From contig JASGFT010000035.1 in assembly GCA_047605425.1 (NCBI GenBank), forward strand, positions 1-32,961: DNA of 32,961 bases, in the 5' to 3' direction. Position 1 is the first letter of the stretch. The number at the start of each line of letters is the position of its first letter. Shown one piece after another: positions 13,419 to 20,731 of the stretch. This DNA comes from JAKPAM01 sp047605425. GTDB taxonomy: Bacteria > Pseudomonadota > Gammaproteobacteria > Burkholderiales > Burkholderiaceae_E. The notes beneath the pieces were generated by a model. The model was not told the DNA's origin. It saw only the letters and a list, made by a program, of their open reading frames with translations, and made no database searches. The translations under genes were made by a program, and so were the position numbers.

Positions 13419-15298
13419 GCCGACGCCGATCCGGTCGGTGTGGAGCCGGTCGGTGTGGAGCCGGTCGGTACGGAGCCGGTCGGTACGGAGCCGGTCGGTA
13501 CGGAGCCGGTCGGCGCAGAGTCGGTGTCGGCGGCCGCCGCGCCGCCCGGTTGCCGCGCGCATTCGGAGAAGATCCTTGCCTGGCAGCCGGCGCAGATACC
13601 CGGATCGAGTTGCGGGACGATCGTCGCCAGCGCCTGATGCTTGGTCTGGAAGATATGGTTCGGCAGCTTTTCGCGCCGGAATCCGGTCCGGTCCCAGGTC
13701 TCGAGCACCTGGCGGCGCGGGCGGTGGAAGAAGATGTCGCCGCCGACCGCGCGGCGCGCCGCCAGTTCCTTCTCCCACATCTCGGCGGCGGCGACGTCGA
13801 TGAAGTTCATGCTCTTGGTCATCGCCAGCAGATAGATCTGCTCGCTGTCGGTCCGGTAGCGGCGCAACTGCTCGGTGACGTAGTGGACCGCGCCGAAATA
13901 GATCGCGCCCTCGACGCGCAGCAACTGCAATTGCGGACACTCGGGACGCGGGCCGTCGAACTCGTCCAGCGGCGTGAAGCGGCGCATCGGGTCGTCCGGG
14001 TCCGGCACCAGCGGACGCAGCGCCGGGCGCGCGGTCTGGTACAGGTAGACGATCAGGCTCACCATCGTGCCGAGCAGGATCGCGATCTCCAGGCGAAGCA
14101 GCAGCGTCGCCGCCAGCGTGCCGAGCGCGATGCCGAAGTCCAGCCGGCTGATCTTCGCCAAGCGGCGCAGGCGCGCCAGGTCGAGCAGTCCCCAGGCGAC
14201 CAGCACCAGCACCGCGGCGATCGACGCGAGCGGGATCTGGCCGAGCAGCGGCGCGCTGATCCACACCAGCACCAGCAGCAGGATCGACGAGAACACCGAC
14301 GCCAGCGGCGTGCGCGCGCCGGCCTCGAAGTTCAGCATCGACCGGTTCATCGAGCCGCACGAGACGTAGCACGAGAAAAAGCCGCCGACGATGTTCGACA
14401 GTCCCTGGCCGATGAACTCGCGATTGGCGTCGATCGTCTGGCCCGAACGCGCGGCGACGGCCTGGGCGATCGAGATCGACTGCGACAGCGCGACGATCGT
14501 CAGCGCGGCGGCGATGCCGAACAAGTCCGGCAGCGACGACCAGCGGATCGGCGGCGGATCGAAGTTCGGCAGCGCCGACGGAATGCGGCCGACCAGCGCG
14601 ACCCGGGCGCCCTCGGCCAGCACCTGATGGTTCAGGTACCAGGCCAGCCCGTAGCCGGCCAACAGCCCGGCCAGCATGTGCGGCGACCGCGGCGACAGCC
14701 GCTTGGCCGCCAGCGAGACGCCGAGCGTGACCAAGCCGACCGCGAGCGCCGGCCACTGGATGTCGGTCGGATGCATGGCGACGCGCGCGAGCAGCCCGAG
14801 CGCGGAGCCGCTCTGCCGGAGCTGCAGTCCGAACAGGTCGCGCAGCGCGTACAGGCCGATCAGCAGCGCCGACCCGCAGGTGAAGCCCAGCAGCACCGAC
14901 GACGAGATGAAGTGCGTCAGCAGCCCCAGGCGCAGCACGCCGACCGCGAATTGCAGCACGCCGACGAGCACGGTGACGGCCAGCGCCAGCTCGATGTACT
15001 GCAGCCCGCCGGGCAGCGCCAGCGGACTGAGCATCGCGAACATCGCCAGCGAATTGGCGTTGCTCGGCCCGGACATCACGTGCCAGCTCGAGCCGGCCAG
15101 CCCGGCGATCACGCAGGGCACGACCGCGGTATAGATCCCGTATTCGGGCGGCAGGCCGGCCAGCGTCGCGAACGCGACGCCCTGCGGCAGCACCAGCACC
15201 GCGCCGAGCAGGCCGGCCATCAGGTCGGCGCGCAGCGAGGTCCGCGAGACCTGGGGGAGCCAGTCGAACCAGACTGCCGGCGAGCCGCGCTTCATCAT
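13415..15298 (-). CDS. SulP family anion permease with STAS domain
   Basis: Inner-membrane transporter of the SLC26/SulP family. The 627-residue protein has the family signature near the N-terminus (LPQGVAFATLAGLPPEYGIY at about 38-57, then SSWHVMSGPSNANSLAMF), about 10-12 hydrophobic segments to about residue 410, and a C-terminal STAS domain (VEGAIYFGAVHYVTEQLRRY, MNFIDVAAAEMWEKELAARR). After the STAS domain comes a cysteine cluster, GICAGCQARIFSEC (Cys569, 572, 580), that could bind metal, then a PTGSV/PTGST repeat tail. Substrate is unknown: sulfate or bicarbonate are both possible. Two tandem ATGs occur at 15298 and 15295; no Shine-Dalgarno sequence is seen. It lies 55 bases downstream of pit on the same strand. 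Confidence 0.93.
   Translation of the reverse strand: MMKRGSPAVWFDWLPQVSRTSLRADLMAGLLGAVLVLPQGVAFATLAGLPPEYGIYTAVVPCVIAGLAGSSWHVMSGPSNANSLAMFAMLSPLALPGGLQYIELALAVTVLVGVLQFAVGVLRLGLLTHFISSSVLLGFTCGSALLIGLYALRDLFGLQLRQSGSALGLLARVAMHPTDIQWPALAVGLVTLGVSLAAKRLSPRSPHMLAGLLAGYGLAWYLNHQVLAEGARVALVGRIPSALPNFDPPPIRWSSLPDLFGIAAALTIVALSQSISIAQAVAARSGQTIDANREFIGQGLSNIVGGFFSCYVSCGSMNRSMLNFEAGARTPLASVFSSILLLVLVWISAPLLGQIPLASIAAVLVLVAWGLLDLARLRRLAKISRLDFGIALGTLAATLLLRLEIAILLGTMVSLIVYLYQTARPALRPLVPDPDDPMRRFTPLDEFDGPRPECPQLQLLRVEGAIYFGAVHYVTEQLRRYRTDSEQIYLLAMTKSMNFIDVAAAEMWEKELAARRAVGGDIFFHRPRRQVLETWDRTGFRREKLPNHIFQTKHQALATIVPQLDPGICAGCQARIFSECARQPGGAAAADTDSAPTGSVPTGSVPTGSVPTGSTPTGSTPTGSASA
13431..13520 (+). 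repeat. 15-bp tandem repeat, six copies, in the sulP tail
   Basis: The unit CCGGTCGGTGTGGAG (two copies), its variant CCGGTCGGTACGGAG (three copies) and a diverged sixth copy run without gaps. On the minus strand each unit encodes Pro-Thr-Gly-Ser-Val/Thr at the very C-terminus of the SulP protein (residues about 596-624). Copy-number change would not shift the frame. Confidence 0.95.
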
Positions 15299-15307
15299 AA
15301 GGGGACG

Positions 15308-15313
15308 ATTGTA
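15308..15313 (-). promoter_or_regulatory. -10 box close to the sulP start (leaderless candidate)
   Basis: TACAAT on the minus strand ends 9 bases before the first sulP ATG, which lacks a Shine-Dalgarno sequence. The spacing matches that seen at hrcA. No good -35 box was found. Confidence 0.35.
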
Positions 15314-15330
15314 CGGCAGCTCCGCTGGCG

Positions 15331-15349
15331 GCCCGCCGGCGCGGCGGGC
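15331..15349 (-). terminator. Hairpin after pit
   Basis: GCCCGCCG (15331-15338) pairs with CGGCGGGC (15342-15349) across a 3-base loop, 4 bases after the pit stop codon. No T-tract follows in the minus direction, so sulP may still be read through. Confidence 0.4.
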
Positions 15350-15353
15350 GCGT

Positions 15354-16355
15354 TCAGAACAACTGCATGCCGATCCACCAGGCCAGCGCCGACATGATCG
15401 CGGCGGCAGGAATCGTCAGCACCCAGGCCCAGACGATGCTGCCGGCCAGGCCCCAGCGCACGGCCGAGAACTTGTGCGAGGAGCCGACGCCGACGATCGC
15501 GCCGGTGATCGTGTGCGTCGTCGAGACCGGGATGCCGAACGCCGACGCGATGAACAGGCTGACCGCCCCGGCCGTCTCGGCGCAGAAGCCGCCGACCGGC
15601 TTGAGCTTGGTGATCTTCTGCCCCATCGTCTTGACGATCCGCCAGCCGCCGAACAGCGTGCCCAGCGCGATCGCGATGTAGCACGAGAAGATCACCCAAA
15701 TCGGCAGGTGCTCGGACGTCGTGATGTTGGCCGAGATCAGCAGCAGCCAGATGATGCCCATCGTCTTCTGCGCGTCGTTGCTGCCGTGGCCGAGGCTGTA
15801 CATCGCACAGGAGAAGAGCTGCAGCCGCCGGAACCACTTGTCGACGCGGTGCGGCGTCGAGCGGAAGAACATCCACGAGACGGCCAGCATGATCAGCGAG
15901 CCGAACAGGAAGCCGAGCAGCGGCGAGACCAGGATGAAGATCGCGGTCTTGCCGATGCCGGACAGCACCAGCGAGTGCGTGCCGGCCTTGGCGATGCCGG
16001 CGCCGATCAGCCCGCCGATCAGCGCGTGCGACGAGCTCGACGGGATGCCGAAGTACCAGGTGATGATGTTCCAGGCCAGCGCGCCGACCAGCGCGCCGAA
16101 AATCAGGTGGTTGTCGACGATGCTCGGATCGACGATGCCCTTGCCGACCGTCGCCGCCACCTGCAGGTGGAAGATGAAGATCGCCGCCAGGTTGAACACG
16201 GCGGCGAAGGCGACCGCCTGCTGCGGTTTGAGCACGCCGGTCGACACGATGGTCGCGATCGAGTTGGCCGCGTCGTGGAAGCCGTTCATGAAATCGAACG
16301 CCAACGCCAACGCGACCAGCGCCACCAGCGTGAGAAATGCGGTGTCTGCCGTCAT
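15354..16355 (-). CDS. pit: Low-affinity inorganic phosphate permease (Pit/PiT family)
   Basis: Inner-membrane transporter moving phosphate, often as a metal-phosphate complex, with protons. The 333-residue protein carries the two PiT repeats: FDFMNGFHDAANSIATIVST near the N-terminus and MYSLGHGSNDAQKTMGIIWL in the middle. It also has GIPSSSSHALIGGLIGAGIA and its counterpart GIPVSTTHTITGAIVGVGSS. The many hydrophobic segments fit a polytopic membrane protein. The ATG at 16355 lies 5 bases past the DUF47 stop, so the two are almost certainly translated from one message; I see no independent ribosome site. Metal specificity cannot be read from sequence. Confidence 0.95.
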   Translation of the reverse strand: MTADTAFLTLVALVALALAFDFMNGFHDAANSIATIVSTGVLKPQQAVAFAAVFNLAAIFIFHLQVAATVGKGIVDPSIVDNHLIFGALVGALAWNIITWYFGIPSSSSHALIGGLIGAGIAKAGTHSLVLSGIGKTAIFILVSPLLGFLFGSLIMLAVSWMFFRSTPHRVDKWFRRLQLFSCAMYSLGHGSNDAQKTMGIIWLLLISANITTSEHLPIWVIFSCYIAIALGTLFGGWRIVKTMGQKITKLKPVGGFCAETAGAVSLFIASAFGIPVSTTHTITGAIVGVGSSHKFSAVRWGLAGSIVWAWVLTIPAAAIMSALAWWIGMQLF

Positions 16356-16360
16356 GAGGA

Positions 16361-16996
16361 TCAGGCGTTCTCGAGAACGACACCCTCGATGATGTTGGCG
16401 ACATCCTTGCACTTGTCGGAGACCGCTTCGAGCAGCTCGTAGATCGCCTTGAGCTTGATGAGCTGGCGCACGTCGGTCTCGTCGCGGAACAGCTTCGACA
16501 TCGCCGAGCGCATCACGCGGTCGGCGTCGGATTCGAGCTGGTCGATCTCTTGGCCGATCTTCAGGATCTGCGCGGCGTTCTCCATGCTCGACAGCAGGTT
16601 GACCGAGGCCTGCACGCGCTCGCAGCACATCTGGTTGATCTCGGCGAGCTGCTGCGTCTCGGGCGTCACGCGCTGCAGGTCGTACAGGATCGCCGACTCG
16701 GCGACGTCCTGGATCAGGTCCAGGATGTCGTCCATCTGGATGATCAGCGTGTGGATCTGGTCGCGATCGAAGGGCGTGATGAAGGTCCGGTGCAGCAGGG
16801 CGACCGCCTCGTGCGTGAAGCCGTCGGCCGCCTTCTCGATCGCGTCGATCGCGTCGATGTGGCGCTGGCGCGCCGGCGGGTCGCCGTAGTGGCTGACCAG
16901 GTTGACCAGTTCGCGGCTGCCCGCGGCGATCTGCTCCGCGTGCTGGTCGAACAGATCGAAGAAGCGGCCCTCGCGGGGCATGACGCGTCCGAACAT
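16361..16996 (-). CDS. DUF47 family (PhoU-like) partner of Pit
   Basis: A 211-residue, all-helical protein of the DUF47/YkaA family, distantly like PhoU. It starts MFGRVMPREGRFFDLFDQHA and includes ITPFDRDQIHTLIIQMDDIL and CKDVANIIEGVVLENA, both typical. Family members are encoded directly upstream of pit genes and are thought to regulate or assist phosphate transport; the biochemical role is not settled. The 5-base gap to pit supports a shared function. A palindrome (CAGGGA-AA-TCCCTG) lies 27-40 bases upstream of its start. Confidence 0.92.
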   Translation of the reverse strand: MFGRVMPREGRFFDLFDQHAEQIAAGSRELVNLVSHYGDPPARQRHIDAIDAIEKAADGFTHEAVALLHRTFITPFDRDQIHTLIIQMDDILDLIQDVAESAILYDLQRVTPETQQLAEINQMCCERVQASVNLLSSMENAAQILKIGQEIDQLESDADRVMRSAMSKLFRDETDVRQLIKLKAIYELLEAVSDKCKDVANIIEGVVLENA

Positions 16997-17012
16997 GGCG
17001 TTTGTGTCAGGG

Positions 17013-17036
17013 TGATCACATGCAGGGAAATCCCTG
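17013..17036. promoter_or_regulatory. Palindromes upstream of the DUF47-pit operon
   Basis: GTGATCAC (17013-17020) and CAGGGA-AA-TCCCTG (17023-17036) lie 17-40 bases upstream of the DUF47 start. Both are perfect dyads suitable for a dimeric regulator. I cannot name one; the spacing does not fit a Pho box. Confidence 0.3.
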
Positions 17037-17071
17037 TGTTCGGGCGCGAGAATAGCAGAAAGGGCCGCAAC

Positions 17072-17090
17072 GGCTGAACGCGGCTCAGCC
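17072..17090 (-). terminator. Weak hairpin over the DUF1841 stop
   Basis: GGCTGA (17072-17077) pairs with TCAGCC (17085-17090), overlapping the DUF1841 stop codon. On the minus strand GTTGCGGCCCTTTCT follows, which is only weakly T-rich. Confidence 0.25.
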
Positions 17091-17516
17091 CGCGCGGCGC
17101 CGGATGCAGGCCAGATACGCGTCGCCGTCGGGCATCCGGCGGTCGCGCTGGGCCTCCCACAGCGTCCGCCCCAGGCACTCCATGACCTGGTGCGCGGCCT
17201 CGTGCAGCGAGTCCAGGCGCTGCGCGAGCCGCTCGAAGGCCGCGCGGATTCCCGGCGGCTGGTCGATCGACAACTGCTCGGCGATCGCCAGGTGCATCGA
17301 CAGGTGCAGGAACGGATTCTCGCGGCCGTCGTCGGCCGAGTACGAGCGGTGCAGCGCCTCGTCGAGCGCGGCCAGGTCCGCGTGGTATTCGGGATGCTCG
17401 AGGATCCAGTCCAGCGCCATCGCCTCGATCGGCGTCAGCGGCTGGCCGGCCGTGTGCTTGGCCCAGATCTCGCAGAAGAAGCGGCGGACCTGCTCGGAAG
17501 ACGGATTGAACAGCAT
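17085..17516 (-). CDS. DUF1841 family protein of unknown function
   Basis: A 143-residue soluble protein with no signal peptide or membrane segment. It starts MLFNPSSEQVRRFFCEIWAK and contains the conserved core NPFLHLSMHLAIAEQLSIDQ followed by PPGIRAAFERLAQR, the family's hallmark. The many His and acidic residues (HLSMHLAIAEQ; HEAAHQVMECL) could form a metal site, but this is conjecture. It starts 13 bases after the nth stop, so it is probably the third gene of an rnfB-nth-DUF1841 operon. I recall the same nth neighbourhood in other betaproteobacteria. The function is unknown. Confidence 0.88.
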   Translation of the reverse strand: MLFNPSSEQVRRFFCEIWAKHTAGQPLTPIEAMALDWILEHPEYHADLAALDEALHRSYSADDGRENPFLHLSMHLAIAEQLSIDQPPGIRAAFERLAQRLDSLHEAAHQVMECLGRTLWEAQRDRRMPDGDAYLACIRRRAG

Positions 17517-17529
17517 GGCGGCGCCTCGT

Positions 17530-18168
17530 TCAGACCTTCGACGTCTTGTCGCGATAGTCGCACAGGTCGACGATCGGACAGCGCCAGCATTGCGGGTTGC
17601 GGGCCGTGCACAGGTACCGGCCGTGCAGGATCAGCCAGTGGTGGGCATCGCGCAGGAATTCGGCCGGGACCTTCTTCAGCAGGTTCAGCTCGACGGCCAG
17701 CGGCGTCTTGCCGGGCGCCAGGCCCGTGCGGTTGGCGACGCGAAAGATGTGCGTGTCGACGGCCATCGTCGGTTCGCCGAACGCGGTGTTCAGCACGACG
17801 TTGGCGGTCTTGCGGCCGACGCCGGGCAGCGCTTCGAGCGCTTCGCGCGTGCGCGGCACCTGGCCGCCGTGCTCGCTGAGCAGCAACTGGCAGGTGGCGA
17901 TGACGTTGCGCGCCTTCGTGCGGAACAGGCCGATCGTCCGGATGTACGGGGTCAGGCCGTCGACGCCCAGCGCGGCGATCGCCGCAGGCGTGTTGGCGAC
18001 CGGAAACAGCTTGCGCGTGGCGGCGTTCACGCTGCGGTCGGTCGCCTGCGCCGACAGCATCACCGCGATCAGCAGCTCGAACGGCGAGTCGTACAGCAGC
18101 TCGGTCGTCGGTTGCGGGTTCAGCGCGCGCAGCCGCGCGAACATTTCGTAACGGGTCTTCGGGTTCAC
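17530..18168 (-). CDS. nth: Endonuclease III
   Basis: Base-excision-repair DNA glycosylase and AP lyase acting on oxidised pyrimidines. I start it at GTG 18168-18166, giving 212 residues beginning VNPKTRYEMFARLRALNPQP. With this start the helix-hairpin-helix LPGVGRKTANVV has its catalytic lysine at 120, the catalytic Asp is at 138 (VDTHIFRV), and the [4Fe-4S] cysteines are at 187, 194, 197 and 203, the numbering I recall for E. coli Nth. The GTG overlaps a TGA that would end the frame-corrected rnfB gene (GTGA), which suggests translational coupling. DUF1841 follows after 13 bases. Confidence 0.96.
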   Translation of the reverse strand: MNPKTRYEMFARLRALNPQPTTELLYDSPFELLIAVMLSAQATDRSVNAATRKLFPVANTPAAIAALGVDGLTPYIRTIGLFRTKARNVIATCQLLLSEHGGQVPRTREALEALPGVGRKTANVVLNTAFGEPTMAVDTHIFRVANRTGLAPGKTPLAVELNLLKKVPAEFLRDAHHWLILHGRYLCTARNPQCWRCPIVDLCDYRDKTSKV

Positions 18169-18220
18169 GTCGGTCCGCGCCGTGACAGGTTCCGGCGCGC
18201 GCGCTCGGTCGCCGCCGCGA

Positions 18221-19006
18221 TCATCGCCCGCTTGCGCTCGTCGGCGGCCGAGGCCGGCGGCGGGGCCGCGATGGTCGGTCGGATCGCAGCGGTCGGGATG
18301 GGGGGGCGTTCGAGGTGGTCGAGGTAGTCGAAGCGGTCGAGGCGGTCGAGGCGGTCGAAGCGGTCGAAGCGGTCGAAGCGGTCGAAGCGGTCGGGGCGGT
18401 CGAAGCGGTCGGGGCGGTCGAAGCGGTCGGGGCGGTTGGCGCCGCGATCCGCCTCGCATCGTCGTCATCGCCCGCGGCGAGCGCCGGCGCCGTGCGGCGC
18501 ACGGGCCCGTTCCGCCGGCGGCGCCGGTCGTAGCGCTGCCGGGCCTGGCGCGCGAGCGCGTCGGTCCACGGGACGGGCGCATCGAGCGGCCGCATGACGA
18601 TGCAATCGACCGGGCACGGCGGCAGGCACAGCTCGCAGCCGGTGCAGGCGGCGTCGAGCACGCCGTGCAGGAACTTGGGCGCGCCGACGATCGCGTCGAC
18701 CGGGCAGGCCGGGATGCAGCGCGTGCAGCCGATGCAGCGCTGCGGGTCGATCCACGCGAGCCGCCGCGGACCTTCGGTGCCCCGGGACGGATCGAGCGGC
18801 AGCGCCGCACGCCCGGTCAGCGCCGCCAGGCGAACGATGTTGGCGGCGCCGCCCGGCGGACAGCGATTGATGTCGGCGCTGCCGTCGGCGATCGCCTCTG
18901 CGTACGGGCGGCAGCCGTCGTATCCGCACTTCGTGCACTGCGTCTGCGGCAGCAGCGCGTCGATGCGATCGGCGAGCGGTCGGGCCGGGGCGGGCGGCTG
19001 GGTCAT
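18221..19006 (-). CDS. rnfB: RnfB/RsxB-like iron-sulfur ferredoxin, with apparent 3' frameshift
   Basis: The uncorrected frame encodes 261 residues. The start MTQPPAPARPLADRIDALLP lacks the membrane helix of E. coli RnfB. Cys24, 27, 32 and 49 (TQCTKCGYDGC...INRCPPGG) form the N-terminal [4Fe-4S] motif; two ferredoxin clusters follow (CIGCTRCIPACP at 91-102, CTGCELCLPPCP at 121-132). From about residue 190 the protein becomes a Pro-Thr-Ala-Ser repeat, then an Arg/Pro-rich end that looks out of frame. Adding one base in the G run at 18300-18306 switches to a frame ending ADERKRAMIAAATERAR... and stopping at TGA 18167-18165, overlapping the nth start. The other rnf genes are absent here. It probably passes electrons, perhaps to an Fe-S protein such as Nth, but the partner is unknown. 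Confidence 0.85.
   Translation of the reverse strand: MTQPPAPARPLADRIDALLPQTQCTKCGYDGCRPYAEAIADGSADINRCPPGGAANIVRLAALTGRAALPLDPSRGTEGPRRLAWIDPQRCIGCTRCIPACPVDAIVGAPKFLHGVLDAACTGCELCLPPCPVDCIVMRPLDAPVPWTDALARQARQRYDRRRRRNGPVRRTAPALAAGDDDDARRIAAPTAPTASTAPTASTAPTASTASTASTASTASTASTASTTSTTSNAPPSRPLRSDRPSRPRRRPRPPTSASGR
18300..18306 (+). other. G7 homopolymer at the rnfB frame break
   Basis: Seven G in a row (C7 on the rnfB coding strand) lie directly next to the 9-bp repeat. Changing the run to eight joins the Fe-S part of rnfB to its canonical C-terminus. The frame carrying that C-terminus is open only from 18464 down to 18168, so the shift must lie within 18300-18464. Confidence 0.7.
18311..18436 (+). 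repeat. 9-bp tandem repeat, 14 copies, in rnfB
   Basis: Units CGAAGCGGT, CGAGGCGGT and CGGGGCGGT alternate without gaps, plus two diverged copies at the left end. In the rnfB frame they encode Ala/Thr/Ser/Pro tripeptides. In the frame of the canonical C-terminus they would read Asp-Arg-Phe/Leu/Pro with C at every third codon position. The unit length preserves frame when copies change. Confidence 0.95.
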
Positions 19007-19040
19007 CGGGCGAATCAACGAGGGCGGCAATCGGGAAAAC

Positions 19041-19058
19041 GGAACCGGACTCGGTTCC
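19041..19058. promoter_or_regulatory. Inverted repeat upstream of rnfB
   Basis: GGAACCG (19041-19047) and CGGTTCC (19052-19058) form a perfect 7-bp dyad with a 4-base centre, 35 bases upstream of the rnfB start. It could be an operator or a small leader hairpin; nothing identifies a regulator. Confidence 0.3.
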
Positions 19059-19084
19059 ACGCCGGCGAACGCGGTCGATCCGCG

Positions 19085-19090
19085 TACAAT
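19085..19090 (+). promoter_or_regulatory. Orphan TACAAT box
   Basis: CGTACAATCGG on the plus strand resembles the -10 boxes found before hrcA and sulP, but no convincing gene follows. The hairpin at 19172-19196 is about 80 bases downstream. No -35 box is evident. Confidence 0.25.
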
Positions 19091-19171
19091 CGGTGGCGGA
19101 AGAGCGGTCCGTGACGAACGATCGGCGCTCGCCGCCGCCATCATCCGCCAGAAAGAACCAGTCAGGGAAGG

Positions 19172-19196
19172 ATCGGGAGGCTTCGTGCCTCCCGAT
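19172..19196. terminator. Terminator hairpin at the end of phaZ
   Basis: ATCGGGAGGC (19172-19181) and GCCTCCCGAT (19187-19196) form a perfect 10-bp stem with a TTCGT loop, about 28 bases past the phaZ stop. On the plus strand TCGTTT follows. In the phaZ direction the flank is pyrimidine-rich but has no clean T-run. It probably ends phaZ transcription and may work on both strands. Confidence 0.6.
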
Positions 19197-19223
19197 TCGT
19201 TTCGGCCCGGCCGGGGCCGGACC

Positions 19224-20486
19224 TCAGGCCGCGATCCGTTCGCGGTGCTTGGCGATGAAGTCGCGCACCTGCGGATAGATGATCTCGCGCCAGCGCCGGC
19301 CGCTGAAGATCCCGTAATGGCCGGCGCCATGGGCCTCGAGATGGCGATGATGGGCGGCCGGGATGTTCTTGCACAGCTCGTGCGCGGCGCGCGTCTGGCC
19401 GATCCCCGAGATGTCGTCGAGTTGGCCCTCGATCGTGAAAAGCGCGGTCCGCCGGATGTCGGCGGGGTTGACGCGGATCTTCCTGCCTTCGAACTGCACG
19501 TCCCAGATGCCGCGCGGCAGGTGGAACTCCTGGAAGACGATCCGGATCGTGTCCAGGTAGTACTCGGCCGGCAGGTCGAGCACGGCGTTGTACTCGTCGT
19601 AGAACTTGCGATGCGCGTCGGCGTCGTCCAGATCGCCGCGGATCAGGTTCTTGTAGAAATCCCAGTGCGAGTTGACATGGCGGTCCGGGTTCATCGCGAC
19701 GAAGCCCGCGTGCTGCAGGAAGCCCGGGTAGACGCGCCGGCCGGCGCCCGGATACTTGCGCGGCACCGAGTGGATGACGTTCATCTCGAACCACTCGAAG
19801 TTGTGATCGGTCGCGAGATTGTTGACCTCGGTCGGGCTCTTGCGGGTGTCGATCGGCCCGCCCATCATCGTCATCGACAGCGGCTGCTTCGGGTCGTCGA
19901 GCGTCGCCATGATCGACACGGCGGCCATCACCGGCACCGTCGGCTGGCAGACCGAGACCAGATGGACGTACGGCCCGAGATGGCGGATGAACTCGATGAC
20001 GTAGGCGATGTAGTCGTGCAGGTGGAACGGTCCCTCGGACACCGGCACGTTGCGTGCGTCGACCCAGTCGGTGATGTAGACCTGGTTGTCGGGCAGCATC
20101 GCGCGGACCGTATCGCGCAGCAGCGTCGAGTGGTGGCCGGACAGCGGCGCGACGATCAGCACGACCGGATCGTCGGCATGCTGCGCGAGCGCGGCGGGCA
20201 GGTGCCGCTCGAAGCGGATCAGCTTGCAGAACGGCTTGTCGACGACGACTTTCTCGGTCACCGGCACTTCGTGGCCGTCGATGACGGTCTGCGGCAGGTC
20301 GAACGGCGGCTTGCCGTATTCCTTGCCCAGCCGGTGCAGCAGCTCGAAGCCCGCCGCGATGTTGCTCGAGAACGGCACGTATGCCATCACGCCATGCGGA
20401 TTGCCGTACAGCTTGAACATGGACGCGGCCCAGTCCGACAGCGGCTGGACGAGCGAACGTTGACCTTCTCTAAGCTGATAGAGCAT
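19224..20486 (-). CDS. phaZ: Intracellular polyhydroxybutyrate depolymerase
   Basis: Mobilises stored PHB granules. The 420-residue protein closely matches the Ralstonia PhaZ1 type: MLYQLREGQRSLVQPLSDWA at the start, VVLIVAPLSGHHSTLLRDTV, VYITDWVDARNVPVSEGPFH, and the nucleophile segment HLVSVCQPTVPVMAA with Cys180 in place of a serine. It also has MTMMGGPIDTRKSPTEVN, VYPGFLQHAGFVAMNPDRH, the Asp-containing FTIEGQLDDISGIGQT, and GHYGIFSGRRWREIIYPQ, which holds the expected His. No signal peptide, as expected for the intracellular class. It stands alone with its own promoter (20521-20549) and terminator. No PHB synthesis genes lie in the window. Confidence 0.95.
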   Translation of the reverse strand: MLYQLREGQRSLVQPLSDWAASMFKLYGNPHGVMAYVPFSSNIAAGFELLHRLGKEYGKPPFDLPQTVIDGHEVPVTEKVVVDKPFCKLIRFERHLPAALAQHADDPVVLIVAPLSGHHSTLLRDTVRAMLPDNQVYITDWVDARNVPVSEGPFHLHDYIAYVIEFIRHLGPYVHLVSVCQPTVPVMAAVSIMATLDDPKQPLSMTMMGGPIDTRKSPTEVNNLATDHNFEWFEMNVIHSVPRKYPGAGRRVYPGFLQHAGFVAMNPDRHVNSHWDFYKNLIRGDLDDADAHRKFYDEYNAVLDLPAEYYLDTIRIVFQEFHLPRGIWDVQFEGRKIRVNPADIRRTALFTIEGQLDDISGIGQTRAAHELCKNIPAAHHRHLEAHGAGHYGIFSGRRWREIIYPQVRDFIAKHRERIAA

Positions 20487-20520
20487 CTGCTTGAATCCTC
20501 AGGCTTGACATTTTGGTGCG

Positions 20521-20549
20521 ATTATCCCGTTTGAGGGGCATGGCGACAA
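20521..20549 (-). promoter_or_regulatory. Sigma-70 promoter of phaZ
   Basis: On the minus strand TTGTCG (20549-20544) and GATAAT (20526-20521) are exactly 17 bases apart, each with at least four consensus bases. The start would fall near 20514, and TGAGGA precedes the phaZ ATG by 9 bases. Confidence 0.65.
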
Positions 20550-20731
20550 AAGAACAAATTCCGCTTCATTGCGCGAAACGTCGCCGGCCCGACGTTCCGG
20601 CAGCGGCGCGACGGATCGTCGGACGTATGGCTGCGTCATGGCGCGGTCGTTGCTTTGTTCTTTGTCAGTGCGCCGAAGCGGGTCCTCGTCCGCACACTTT
20701 TGGATCATCGGGGGGTTCCGCCCGGCCCGGC

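Noticed and set aside
13550..15397. Plus-strand open frame of 615 codons over sulP
   Set aside because: It mirrors the SulP gene, whose transport signature and STAS domain are clear on the minus strand.
16997..17060. Pho box upstream of the DUF47-pit operon
   Set aside because: CTGCATG and CTGACAC resemble half-sites, but they are 15 bases apart instead of the 11-base period of PhoB boxes.
18311..18436. CRISPR array
   Set aside because: The 9-bp units are contiguous with no spacers and lie inside the rnfB reading frame.
19093..19278. Small plus-strand gene after the orphan TACAAT box (61 codons)
   Set aside because: It would run through the terminator hairpin and into the phaZ coding end, and its sequence resembles nothing known.
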